Below, in pieces: positions 22,336 to 33,059 of a DNA stretch of 64,000 nucleotides. The stretch is from Tanypteryx hageni (Eukaryota; Arthropoda; Insecta; Odonata; Petaluridae), in contig CM054113.1 in NCBI GenBank assembly GCA_028673005.1, positions 208,931,504 through 208,995,503 of the forward strand, written 5' to 3'. Position 1 is the stretch's first letter. Every line of letters begins with the position of its first letter. The notes under the pieces were generated by a model. The model worked only from the letters and a program-made list of their open reading frames with translations. It was not told the DNA's origin and searched no databases. Position numbers and translations under genes: made by a program.

Positions 22336-23371
22336 TCCCGTAAATACCCGCATATAATACCCACTTTTTTTCCAAATATTTGAGTTCTAAATTAGGATGC
22401 GTCTTATATGAGGGTACATAATCTTCCTATTTTCATATGACCCTATATTTCCATAATTTCGGCACAGTAATTACTGCCCGGGTATCCTCATATTTATATT
22501 GGTGATTTTTACAAAAAGTAAGATAGATAATATTAAAAGGTTATTAACAAATTCTATAAACATAAATTAATTAGATAAGAAAAGAATGAATTCAGTATTT
22601 ATTCATTTTAAAAGTCAAGAAATTCTTCGTCACTGCATCATTCTTCTTCGATGTTGTTATCGGAATCGTCATCTTACGCATGACGTCACCCTACACCGGC
22701 ACCCTGCCTGGAGGTGAGGTACTGATACTACTTACAAATAGAAACAATGGCAGCTGATGCCTTTGAGTTCGCTAGGAGTTAATGCTTCTTGTAGAACTAA
22801 ATAAAGTTATCGTTCCCTACCTTTCTCCCAGGATTCATATGTGATTTATTCTTGATTCTTAGAGTCTGTAGTTAATTATGGTATTTGCTATCGTGTTTAC
22901 GTGATCCAGAGTGTTCTAATAAGGGTAAAACTGAAGGTTGGGCGAACCCTTCCACCTCAGGCGTGACAAAAACGTATGTAAAAAACAGGATTATCGTCAT
23001 TCCTTCATTTTATTAGCTCAAAGAATGTCATATGCCATACTATGAAATTAATATAATTCGATTTATTGCGTATATCCTAATATCACCTTGTAAGTAAACA
23101 TAAAGTATGTAATTATTGAGTTAGCTGACGATCTTTTGGAACGTTATTCGAAAATTTCATTTCGCACTTTCATTATGTTACCAATTCATAATACCAATAA
23201 TTCGATCATTGCTTTAGAACACGTTTAACCATCTACTTTATTCTGGAACGGTAACGCTAAAAAAATCTGTGCGCACTATACGCGGGTATAAAGAAAAATC
23301 ATGGATTACGAGGCTGAAAACCCCCCTGCTCATTGTACAAGTGTGCGCATTATACGCGGGTATTTACGGTA
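22336..23371 (-). mobile_element. Tigger-type MITE inserted in the Ty3 integrase
   Basis: Termini CCGTAAATACCCGC (22338) and GCGGGTATTTACGG (ending 23369) are inverted. The flanking dinucleotides are TC on the left and TA on the right, so the left one has mutated. It splits the retroelement integrase between the F-S-K-F-E-F codons on one side and L-A-S-D-N-S-P-Q-F on the other. The interior is a close inverted match to 62888-63914, including the CGTGTTTACGTGATCCAGAG and CACCCTGCCTGGAGGTGAG blocks. No functional transposase. Confidence 0.9.
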
Positions 23372-24699
23372 ATTGAACTCAAACTTAGAAAATGTATTTC
23401 TTAAAATACAAATGTTGTGAGCTTCATCAATTGAGTTCATATGTATGGCATCCATCCATTTACTATAAGGCTCATATAGGACTAAAAAATTGTTTCCTTC
23501 AAAATAACCAAAATCTATATGTAGTCTTTGAAATGGTCTATTCATGCTAGGCCAATAAAAAAGTGGCACAGGAGCAACATAATTCTGATGAGTTTGACAA
23601 TCTTTACACTTATTTACAAATTCTTCAATGTCTCTATCAATATCTGGATACCACACAAAAGACCTAGCCTAGGCTTTCATGAAACACTTCCAGAATGTTC
23701 TTCATGAAATAGTTCCAAAATTTTACTTTTATACTCATGTGGAATGACAAGCTTGTTTTCTTTTAGAAGGGAATTTGATTCAATAGACAATTCATGTCTT
23801 ACTTTATAATATGGTGTTATTTTATTAGAAGTGGAAAACCTTGGCCACCAAAATTTCACACACTGCATCACCTTAGACAAAACAGGATCTGAAATAGTTT
23901 TATGTTCTATTTCATTATGATCAATAACTGAATGCTGAAAGGAAATAAATATAGATGCTTGTCAAGAGGTGTATCATTTGCAACAAGTAGGCGAGAAAGT
24001 GCATCAGCCACAAATAATTCAGAGCCTTTACAATGCTTAATTTTATAGTTAAAATTTGAAAGAACCAATGCCCAACGTTGAAGACGTGAATTTGCCATGA
24101 TGGGCACTGGTTTGCTAGAGCAAAATAAAGTAGTCCTAGGTTTTGCATCAGTCTCTAAGGTAAACTCAGTACTAATTAAGTATTTATAGAAACTTTTTGC
24201 ACCAAAAATACTAAGTTTTTTTATGCAATCTTCTCTACTCATACCTTTGATTATCACAACATCAATATAACATTCTGCAAAGCTTAAATCTTTTAGTATA
24301 GAATCCATTTTTCTTTGAAACATAAAAGAGGCTGATTTAACTACATAAGGAAGTCTTGAATACCTCAGTAAACCTATTGGGGTATTCAAAGGCAAGAGTT
24401 CTTGTGACTCCTTTCCAACTGCCAATTGGTGAAATACGTTTGATAAATCAAGTTTTGTGTACACCCTACCACAGCTCATAGTTGCATATATACCTTCTTG
24501 GGAAGGCAAAGGGAAATATTGAGTTTCTGCATATTTATTTACGGTTTAAGAAAAATCACCGCAAATTCTTACAGCTTTTTCCCCCTTAGCATTGACTTTT
24601 GGCACAGGCACTATGGCAATTTCCCATCTAGAATGCTCAACTTTATGTAGTACACTATTTCTGATAAGTGACTTTATTTCTGCATTCAACATACCTCTT

Positions 24700-24860
24700 A
24701 ACCAGTCAACTGGGTATGCCGTATACTCGTCATGGCTCTTCTCACCTGTGGTGGGTATGCCGTATATATTCGTCATATGATTTTCCAAACAAATCGCTAT
24801 GGGTATGCCAAAATAGTTCGCCATATAGCGGTATCCTCATAATTTACTTCCCCGCCGATA
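24700..24860. repeat. Short GGGTATGCC-containing repeats
   Basis: GGGTATGCC occurs three times at about 24712, 24751 and 24800, each followed by a CGTATA/AAAATA..CGTCAT/CGCCAT variant. This interrupts the reverse transcriptase N-terminal reading frame of the Ty3 remnant, so it is probably a small local amplification or insertion. Confidence 0.6.
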
Positions 24861-24861
24861 G

Positions 24862-25640
24862 ATGGGGTATACCTCCTTATGTCGAAAAAATATAATGGTC
24901 TTACAGAAGGCCTGCATCTGTCATGTGGGGTTGGCTATTATTACCCTTACGTAGGTGAAAGCTGGAATTTTTTCGCGCACACATGCTTACCCCTCTTGTG
25001 GAGTAGGAAAAGTAATAAAACCACCTCCAAAGTTAACAGTACAAATTGAAAAACATATGTTAAAAGAAAAGTAGAATCAGTGTTAGTACGGAAATCTAAC
25101 CAGTGTTCTGTTGAATATTGTGAGGCTCAGTTTTACTTGAAGCATGTGTGTCACTGTTATTACAAAGGGTGAATTTTATTTTACATAGTAATATCATGGT
25201 TGAGACTGATTTTTTTGGAGAGTGCACAACGTTGCTCCATTGAATATGTTTTCCATTTATTTAGGATTTTATCATTTTATTATATTGAACTACAAATATT
25301 TATTTGCTGTTTCTATAAATTTGTTTGCTTTTTAGCCTTTTCAAATTGCTCATTTCCTCAATTTTAATATGATTCATAGCAGTAACATTTCATGACTACA
25401 ATATTTCATCTTGATATTTTTGTTAATTTATAAAGAAAAATTATTTTCCGTAATGTTTATGACTTTGAGATACAATGCATAGTTAATTATTATTTAAGTC
25501 AATATATTTATAAATATCTAGTAAAATCCTTAATTATTTCATGATTTTAAAATCTCCTCAACTGAAAAAAAATCCCCACCAGCTGTGCATCCAGGCAAAA
25601 TTAAATCCTCAGATGACTGGTTAAGGCATAAGGTATTGTA
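24862..25640. other. Unassigned insert-like stretch within the Ty3 remnant
   Basis: The sequence between the protease tail and the reverse transcriptase is AT-rich with no recognisable pol codons. It may be a further inserted element or very decayed pol. No boundary found. Confidence 0.25.
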
Positions 25641-25984
25641 CGTGTTTGCAAAATACTGGAATGCTACTTTCTTTCAAAACAATTTTCACTGGATCACCTT
25701 TCGTTTCACCCATTGCAGTTGAAAAGCAGATAGGAAATATTTTTTAAAAGCACTTATGATCTCATTATTACGATTGTTTTCAAGCACACTGGCATTCTTA
25801 ATTTTGCAAACTGATGAATTACTTGATTTTGAAGTTACATTACTCGCAATTTTGCCACCTTTAGGCATTTCAACATTTACCAAGTTGACATTTTTACATC
25901 TATTTAGATCAAGATCTAATCTAAGAATCCAATCTCAACCTGGTAGTGGAGGCATTTCAGAGAATTTCTAATTTTTCCATTCTC

Positions 25985-26640
25985 CATATACGAAATATAG
26001 AGAAAGTAGTGTTTTCATGAAAAAAATCAAATGCGAGTTCTCAACGGAAATACATGGTTCAAGGCCCCCTGAACACGTTTTGACTATTTTCTCGATGATG
26101 TCTGTCGGTCTGTATGTCATAGGATATTGTGGGCACTTTTAACTCAAAAACTAACACTTGTATCAATACCAAGATTTACATTTAGAAATAATACTATATA
26201 ATGAGGAGCTGATTAGGTTTTGGCAACAATCATTAAACCGGAAGTGGATGTTTACTCTAATCATGTTTTGGTTTTTGGCAAATAACTCTTTTAAATCCTC
26301 AAAAATGTAAATGTTGTTTATTATAAACTTCATAGATAATATTATTCTCTATAACGTTTGTTTGAAATCTTTCTTTGTATAACGCATTGTTAAGGAGATA
26401 TTCCATTTACTTAAAATACTTCCTTTAATATTTGATTAATTTAAAAAAGTACCGGAATAAAAGTTGTAGAAAATTTAATTTTGTACGATCTTTGTTCGAT
26501 ATATTTTCCCATATTTAATAATTCCCATTGTTTAAGAGATACTTTAAAAACTAATTTTTAACTGCCACCACCACACCACCTACCGGCGACTATTGAAGAC
26601 AATTTACGCTTAGTTACGTTTTACAAGATGAGGCTACGAC
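25985..26640 (-). repeat. Dispersed repeat family C, inverted copy
   Basis: Reverse-complement counterpart of 9940-10490. From left to right it shows the AGAGAAAGTAGTG and GAAATACATG region, GTCTGTCGG near 26100, CCGGAAGTGG near 26239, CATATTTAATAATTCCCATTG, and the GCCACCACCACACCACC block at 26564-26580. It abuts the protease tail of the Ty3 remnant. Confidence 0.7.
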
Positions 26641-26984
26641 CTTCCGGTTACGGATTCTGATGAAACGCGACGGAAAATAAGGAGACCCGTGTCTCGGGCT
26701 TTTTGTGAGTGAGCCCTTGAGTTCGACAAATCAGCTTCGGAAATATCCAAAAACTTATCAATAGGCTTCATTGTCGAACTGTTGATAAGGAAGGGAACTG
26801 CTGATGAAATAACGTTGCTAGGTCCTATGGCGTAGCCCTCGGTTCGATCCCAAATGTTTTCGTTTTTATTTTCAAATTATCCAAGCGTTATTTGAAAAGT
26901 AACATTCTCCGGTAAAACTTCGCTGTATAATTTTTCTAGGCTGATCCACCTCTGCTCCGGGGGGCTATAATTGTTTCCAGAATT

Positions 26985-27317
26985 GGATAGATTTAGAAGA
27001 TAGGCTCCAATCAAAGACAACGACAGATAAAGACATGCAATTCCTTGTAAAAGCAGAACAAAAACTCGGGGAAGATGTGCTGAAACGTATGATAGCTCTA
27101 CTTAAATTGCTATGCTATGCTATGGAAACAGAATTTTTATGCGAGAAACAATGGTAAATTCTTAAAACTGATCGAATTTTTGGCAGAATATGATACTATA
27201 ATGAACAGTTATTTGCAGAGAATAACAACCAAAGAGAACCATGTACATTATTTGGGGAAAACAATCCAAAATTACATTATAAGCATACTGGGTAATAAAA
27301 TAAAAGACAGTTCTTGA
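26985..27317 (+). pseudogene. ZMYM1-like hAT transposase fragment
   Basis: The plus strand encodes D-M-Q-F-L-V-K-A-E-Q-K-L-G-E-D-V-L-K-R-M-I-A-L. After a local disturbance at GCTATGCTATGCTATGG it continues into N-N-G-K-F-L-K-L-I-E-F-L-A-E-Y-D and H-Y-L-G-K-T-I-Q-N-Y-I. This order matches the N-terminal transposase domain of proteins annotated as 'zinc finger MYM-type 1-like', which derive from hAT-like transposons. Only about 110 residues remain, with neither the zinc fingers nor the C-terminal dimerisation region. Confidence 0.72.
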
Positions 27318-27849
27318 AGACGTAAGAAACCAAAACATTTTTTAATAACAGTAGATTGTACTCCATACTGAGCAAATAACTTTAATTATACCGTACGTTA
27401 TCATACATGAAAGAAGCAAGGAGGTGAATGAATAATCAGTGAAAATAGAGGAAACGTTTCTGCAGTTCATACCAATAATAATATTTTATTAGCCATCATA
27501 GTGTTGACATAGGATAATTCAGGAGAACTTATGTGCAATATAGTAGACATAAGGTAAATATGAAAGAAATCACTGTGTTACTGCAACAGTTTTAAAATAT
27601 GATAATAATAAAAAAATAATGTTTGTTGGTTATAAAGTACGTACAGTGGAATCCCCATTTAACGTTTGCCTGTGGGACAAGTTTTTTGTACCTTAAATCG
27701 AGTAATACCTTAAATGGGGGTAGTCTAAAATTGATATATTGAACGGCAGTTTATTAATATCAAATTATTATTAATTGAAACAAATATTAAGAGTGCAGAT
27801 TAATTTAAAGGTAAGCTTCCTGTCAACTTACAGGCTTTTTATATGGAAT

Positions 27850-28660
27850 AAACAAGTACGGAAAGGTGTACTCCATGTTGGAGTACACAGTTTCCAAATG
27901 CGTTCTTTGAGATCGACAAATATTAGTAAAATTCCCAATATCAAATTTCATCTAAATTCTTCCTGCGGTTCCCGAGTTGTAACGTACATTGCAAGCTACA
28001 TGTAGTTCTTCATGTAAAGTGGTCGTAATTGTGGTCAGATTATTACCAAAACTGAAATCCGGAGACAAATTTTAGTAAAACTTCCCAATACCAAATTTCA
28101 TCAAAATACGTTTATCGGTTCCCCAGTTGAAACAGAAGTACATTGTAAGCCACATTAAGGTCTTCACGTAAAGTGGTCGTTATTGTAATCCGATTTTAAC
28201 CAAAATTTGAATCGGCCGACAAATTTTAGTAAAACTCTCCAATACCAAATTTCATTAAAATATCTCCCGAGGTTCCCGAGTTGTAAACTTTTTAACCAAT
28301 ATTTTTTTTAATGAACAAAATAACTTCGAATATCATAAAATTACGTAACCGAGCTAATTTCCTTTTCTTTAAATTTATCGCAATTCTTACATTTTACCGG
28401 AAAAGTTACTTGACAGAAAATGTGAATTTAATTATTTTATTGAACTTTTGTTCTCTCAGATGAGTATTTAACGAGATGCCTGCGAAATACGTTGTAAAAT
28501 ATATGCAGGTCTTCATGTAAAGTGGTCCTTATTATTGTTCGATTTTTAAAAAAATTGGAATCGGTCAAACAAGTTTTAGCAAAACTCCTAAATACCAAAT
28601 TTCATTGAAGTACCTCCAGCCGTTCTCGAGTTGAAGCATGCGGACGGATGGACGGAAATG
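27850..28660 (-). repeat. Dispersed repeat family D, tandem units plus hairpin
   Basis: A hairpin with perfect 10-bp arms (GTGTACTCCA-TGT-TGGAGTACAC, 27866-27888) is followed by three contiguous degenerate units of about 170 bp and a fourth after a gap. Each carries a GACAAATTTTAGTAAAAC block, a CAATACCAAATTTCAT block, a GGTTCCCGAGTTG block and a TAAAGTGGTCGTTATTGT block. Starts are near 27915, 28070, 28215 and 28565. The array ends in a GCGGACGGATGGACGG tail at about 28640. It is inverted relative to 18640-18950. Confidence 0.75.
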
Positions 28661-31530
28661 ACATCCCCTATACGCGTTCACTTCGCGCAAAGAACGCATT
28701 AAAAATGAAAATTTTAGATACAAGTTCTAGATTCCAGTTGGAAAATCTGAAAAAGAAGAATGAGCCATGAGCGCTTCGAAAAAAACCCGCTCACTTAATG
28801 ACGTCACCGCAACTTTCGTAACGTACGTAACATATGACTTAAGGACTAAAGGTGGATTGAGAAAACACGGAACTACAAAATATTAATTATATGAGTTCAT
28901 TTAATGTAACAATGCCGGTATGTCTTGCGCCGTTGATGGATAGTGTGAATTATTCCATTAAATAACATATTTTTGCGTCGCATAATATAAACGCGCCTTA
29001 AATCGAGGCGATGTCCGTCTTGGGACGAGAATTTTGTCCCTTAAATGCGGGAAATTCACAAAATCGAGAAACACTAAATCGGGTAATATAGTACATTATT
29101 TATATGAAACTTTGGTTGGGGCCATAACCAACCTCCCTACATACTGCTCTATGCTCGCGCCGAATACGATAACGTCATCAAGGTAAAACAGGCATTGAGT
29201 AGGTTTCAACTTCCGCAACACACTGTCCATCATGCGTTGGAAACTGGCAGGGGCGCTTTTCAACCCAAACGGCATGCGAGTGTATTCGTAGTGGCCGCTA
29301 TCAACGTTAAAGGCGGTTTTCGCCTTAGAGTCCAGGTGCATCGGAATTTCATAATTGCCGATAGTCAGATTTAAGGTAGTGAAATACTCGCAATCGCCCA
29401 AATAGTCGAGCGTCTCGTTGATATTAGGCAAGGGATATAAGTCAGGCGCCGACATGGCGTTGAGCGCTCGGAAATCCACACAGAACCGGTAGTTCGGCTT
29501 GCCGTTCGCGGACTTTTTCAACAACAGGTGAGGCCCGCGGGCTTTCACTGGGCACTATTATCCCCGAACGCAACTGTTCCTCAATAAAATTCTCCACCAG
29601 GGGCTTCTGATGGTAAGGTACGCAGTACGCTTTTTTATAAATCGGTGCCGCATCGAACGTCGGAATCCGGTGGGAAGACAAATTCGTGGCCGATGGCGTC
29701 GCCCCCGTGGAAAACAAGTCTCTATATCGTTCTAATAGAGATGGAAATTTTGTCCTCTCAATTACACTCAAGTGTCCTAGCTTTCCCGATAAGTCTATTT
29801 CTTCCTCACTCCCCGTCGCCACCCTAACACATCGTACTCCTTCCTTAGTCGACCCTTTCTCAACCAATTCTACCTCACTTATCGTGGCAACTAGCGTTCC
29901 CTTCCACAGCATTAACTCCTCCCCAAGATTCGCTACCTTCAGAAAAATTTTCTTAGCTTCGGACACTTCGCATAAACCCCTAGCTATCTTACAATTTTCT
30001 AACTCTATAAATACTGGTTTCGCCATATACAGTCTACATTCTCAATCGGGACGTCCACTCGGATAATTCGCTTACACATAGGAGGGGCCATCTCCGCCCT
30101 CGTTAAGCGCACGACGATGTCGCACCTCTGCGCTTCCGAGGCCGCAGTCGTACTCTCCCGCTGCAAGCTCACTTGGACCTCATCAAACCCCTTCTGGCCC
30201 AGAGCAACGTCACCCTCCTTGACTCTCATCACTCTCGCACACACATCAATCACTCCTCTCTTTCTAGTTAAAATATTTAACCCTAATATCCCTTCATATC
30301 CCCACAAATTATCAACAATTGCATTTTCAAACCGCACTTAAACTTACCCATATCTATATCTACCACTTCTTCGCCAAAATTCCAAACTAAGTCACCATTA
30401 ATTCCCTTAATTCTATAAAAAGATTTCCTAAGACCCGCACTTCCGCACACCCTACGTGCGATTAATGATACCTGGGCACCGGTGTCTACCAAAAATCTAC
30501 AGTCCTGTGCACATACACTGCCATCCGCCAATAAGTCTCGCTCCTCCTCCGTCGACTCAACGCGACGGAGTAACACACAGAGGTACGGGTGAGTTTCTTC
30601 GGACCCGGAGTCGTTTAAAGGTCCCGGTCTTCCCACAGGAGGTCGCCTACGGCATTGTCTCGCCAAGTGGTCGCGTTCGCCGCATGCATAACACCTCCCT
30701 AAGGCCCCGAACACATAAGAGCGGCCCTCTGCCGGAGCACGAAAGTCGCGCCTGGTAGGCGATGGGGGCCTGGGACTGCGATCCGCTTCCCTGTTCCTCA
30801 CGACTGTTTCAATGGTGGAGTCAAAGGTCCCCGGCAAAGCTAAACGGCACAACCTCCACAACTCGCCCGGGTGGCCCGTAAGGAATGTGTCACAGGCCCT
30901 CTGATCCGCCTCATAGCGGACTGCCTCCACATATTCGGAAGTCCTCCGGGCCTCATATGTGTGTGAGTTTGCCAGCCGCACCCGGTCCGCGAAAGCCTCG
31001 ATATTCTCCCGTGGTTCCATTTTTATGGTCACCAAAAGCTCTCGGTAAAACCGAGCACTGCGTTTGGGCCTATATCTGCACACCAAGCACTCCTTTAGTC
31101 TCCGGTAGTCCGTGGCCTCCTTACACTCCACCTTACTGCGGCAGAATTCCGCAGGTTTGCCGCCTAAGCGTAGCCTCGCGGCTTTCAGCGTCTCTTCGTC
31201 CGTTCATCTGCTTAATTCGGCGACTTGCTCCTCAGTTTCAAAATAAGCGATCGCGTTCTCCTCGGGTCGGCCGGAAAAACACGCAAATGTTTCCGAAAAT
31301 GGAAAAGTTTCCTCTCGTGGAGTGGGGTGAAGCGCAATCTCTCGCCCCCCGGATTCTATCCTTGAGTTCTCTATTTTCCTCCGCCATCCGCCGAATTTTC
31401 TCTCCAAACTCGTCAATGACCTGTTCTGACTCCACTTCTCGGCCACCGACGCTAACACGACCGGCCATATCGATGTTAGACTCAATCTCCTCGCGAAATC
31501 AACGACCCGCCGTGATCTTGATTAGAAATT

Positions 31531-31545
31531 CCACTTCTGACACCA
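31531..31545 (-). other. Primer binding site of Ty3 remnant 2
   Basis: On the minus strand TGGTGTCAGAAGTGG lies two bases after the end of the LTR, the expected place for a tRNA primer site, and it begins with the TGG that pairs with tRNA CCA ends. The tRNA species was not determined. Confidence 0.7.
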
Positions 31546-31547
31546 GT

Positions 31548-31849
31548 TGCAATGGTCGTCAATCGATCATTGGACCATCAGGGTCTGCCGCGGGTTCGCC
31601 GAAGGAACGTGCAAGGGTTGGGGAGAAAATCAAAACGTCCGTTTCTTAACACTGATTTATTCCAACTACCCTCTAACCCCCTTACAGCACATATCCCACA
31701 CTCAGCAGTCAGCCTTTCCCCCTACCCGAGCGCTTCACACTTCATAGTCCGCGACATACCGATGCAACTATGTGCAACGTCACCATCCTTCCCACGGACG
31801 TATGGAGCGTAAGCGGGGGCGTGAGCGAGGGAAAACTGCAGCACTTACA
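31548..31849 (-). repeat. 5' LTR of Ty3 remnant 2 (302 bp)
   Basis: Read on the minus strand it starts TGTAAGTGCTGCAG and ends ACCATTGCA, giving the TG...CA termini. An AATAAA signal is present (TTTATT on the plus strand at about 31656-31661). There is no second LTR in the window to confirm it, so the boundaries are inferred from termini and the adjoining primer site. Confidence 0.7.
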
Positions 31850-32571
31850 AATTAGTATTTCTTTATCGAAACATAGTAAGGTTTCGATCGTTTTGATATA
31901 AGATTTTTTTGTGTTATTGGTTGTCTTCTCTTAATTGAACAGTATGCTTATGTTATTATGTTCCAATTTTCTTTGTGTTAATAAAAGTGCGGCTGTATAG
32001 TGACCATTGCCTCACCCTGTATATATAAGTAGACGCAGGTATTTCTACTCTAATTCCTATTCCTTAATGCTCATGCGCGATTTATTCAGCGTGAGATCGA
32101 CATATGTTCGGTAAAATGCAGTCTGTTCTTCATTTATATTCAAGTTTTATTGTTCAATTTAAAATATAATTTCAATGCAAAATATGACCTATTCTACGTT
32201 ACGTAATATATGGTTAACAAATAATACATTGGTGTGTTATTTATAAAATACTACCTATTCTCATTTCCATTAATAGAATCTCAAGAACGGATTCAATCTT
32301 ATAACTTCATTTCTTATATAAGTACGTGTTCCGAATAGCGTCGTTTAAGTTAGCGCTTGATTTTCCTGGCACCAATCAAGAGCGTCAAGTGGGTGCAGTT
32401 TGATATAGCTTTATTGGCTGAACAGTAGGAATAACGCATGAGAATTCTGCAGAGTTATGTTTATTAGTATTTAGTTTAAGTATTTTGATTTTTCATAGAG
32501 ATTTGTAGATTATACAAATCAGTTAATATTTAGCTATTCATACCTTAATTGATTTATTCTGGCATTTATTT
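31850..32571. other. AT-rich non-coding sequence
   Basis: No gene or element boundary supported. The segment ends in TTATTTCAG, a good splice-acceptor-like sequence just before the purine-rich block. Confidence 0.3.
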
Positions 32572-33051
32572 CAGGTGGAGGAGAGGGCAAGGGTTGAAGA
32601 GGAGGAGGAGGAATTTCAGGGGGTGACGGTTATGGGAGGAGATGCTAGGGTTGTGGGGGGAGAGGGGGGGGAGGAGGTGGAGAGGGAAGAAAGGGAAGAG
32701 AGAAGAAAGGGGAGAGGGGGGAGAAAGGGGAGAGGTGGAAGAAAGGGGAGAGGGGCAAGAAAGGGGAGAGGGGGAAGAAAGGGGTGAGGGAGAAGAAAGG
32801 GGAGAGGGGGGATATTTGGGATTTGATCTAGAAGAGTTTTTTAATGCTGGGGGTGATGAGTTTTTGGATATAATAGACAAAGCGATAGTTCATAGGCCAT
32901 ACGAGGGGGGCGACAATTTTGGGGAGGATGACTGACTGGGAAGGGAGGGATTGGAGGGAGAGAAGGGAGAGCAGCAAGAAGAGGGTCACAGGACATATGT
33001 TGGCCAAGTCATTGGTTCAGGGAGCCATGATGGAACCTTTTGAGGTTAGTT
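32572..33051 (+). pseudogene. Purine-rich coding-like exon of unknown family
   Basis: After a TTATTTCAG acceptor-like site, the plus strand is almost pure A/G to about 32815, with GAAAGGGGAGAGGGG-type units repeated about seven times. The initial frame is acidic (V-E-E-R-A-R-V-E-E-E-E). After a frame change inside the repeat, another frame gives G-F-D-L-E-E-F-F-N-A-G-G-D-E-F-L-D-I-I-D-K, a TGA at 32933-32935, then in the same frame R-T-Y-V-G-Q-V-I-G-S-G-S-H-D-G-T-F. The last parts look protein-like, but I do not recognise a family. The frame change and stop suggest a broken exon or retro-derived remnant. An unusual expressed acidic protein is possible if the repeat length varies. Confidence 0.3.
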
Positions 33052-33059
33052 ATTGCATA

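Larger units (their letters stand above)
21640..25990 (-). pseudogene. Ty3-type LTR retrotransposon pol remnant 1
   Basis: Reading down the minus strand, the parts in order are as follows. A protease C-terminus lies at about 25990-25690 (I-L-R-L-D-L-D-L-N after a P-P-L-P-G). Reverse transcriptase pieces are at 24824-24546 and 24509-23907, with K-L-D-L-S-N-V-F-H-Q in place of the usual motif. An internal deletion then removes the rest of the polymerase and fuses it to the RNase H tail (H-C-K-G-S-E-L-F-V-A-D-A-L-S-R). The integrase zinc-binding region follows at about 23656-23560 (C-K-D-C-Q-T-H). Its core is split by an inserted MITE, with the second half at 22337-22087 (D-N-S-P-Q-F, then K-S-N-G-A-A-E-R-A). 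A GPY-like C-terminal module lies at about 21950-21780. Stops and frameshifts abound and no LTR was delimited. This is a dead copy. Confidence 0.85.
29105..31849 (-). pseudogene. Ty3-type LTR retrotransposon remnant 2 (5' half)
   Basis: On the minus strand the element begins with an LTR (31849-31548) and a primer-binding-like site. Next comes a gag region (31485-30283) with a CCHC zinc knuckle (C-Y-A-C-G-E-R-D-H-L-A-R-Q-C), then the protease with F-L-V-D-T-G-A-Q-V. The reverse transcriptase at about 29800-29130 has F-C-V-D-F-R-A-L-N, an M-P-F-G-L-K-S-A-P motif and the Y-L-D-D catalytic motif. Gag, pol-N and pol-C open frames lie in three different frames, so at least two frameshifts are present. 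Similarity ends in the polymerase thumb at about 29130. RNase H, integrase and the 3' LTR are missing, so this is a truncated dead copy. Its G+C content is clearly higher than the surroundings. Confidence 0.9.

Noticed and set aside
26838..26862. GGTTCGATCCC, a perfect tRNA-type B box
   Set aside because: The flanking bases do not form a T-stem, and no acceptor stem or A box is found at the right spacing. It is not a tRNA gene, and evidence for a SINE is too thin.
27645..29092. Possible mariner-type element (ACAGTGGAATCCCCATTTAA at the left; TTAAATGCGGG / AATCGGGTAAT at the right)
   Set aside because: The two ends share only a loose resemblance and no clear TA-flanked inverted repeat could be aligned by eye.
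29645..31812. Several long plus-strand open frames
   Set aside because: They are antisense to the Ty3 gag-pol remnant on the minus strand and carry no recognisable domain.
32566..32880. Pro/Ser-rich 104-codon frame on the minus strand
   Set aside because: It is the antisense reading of the polypurine tract, a composition artefact.
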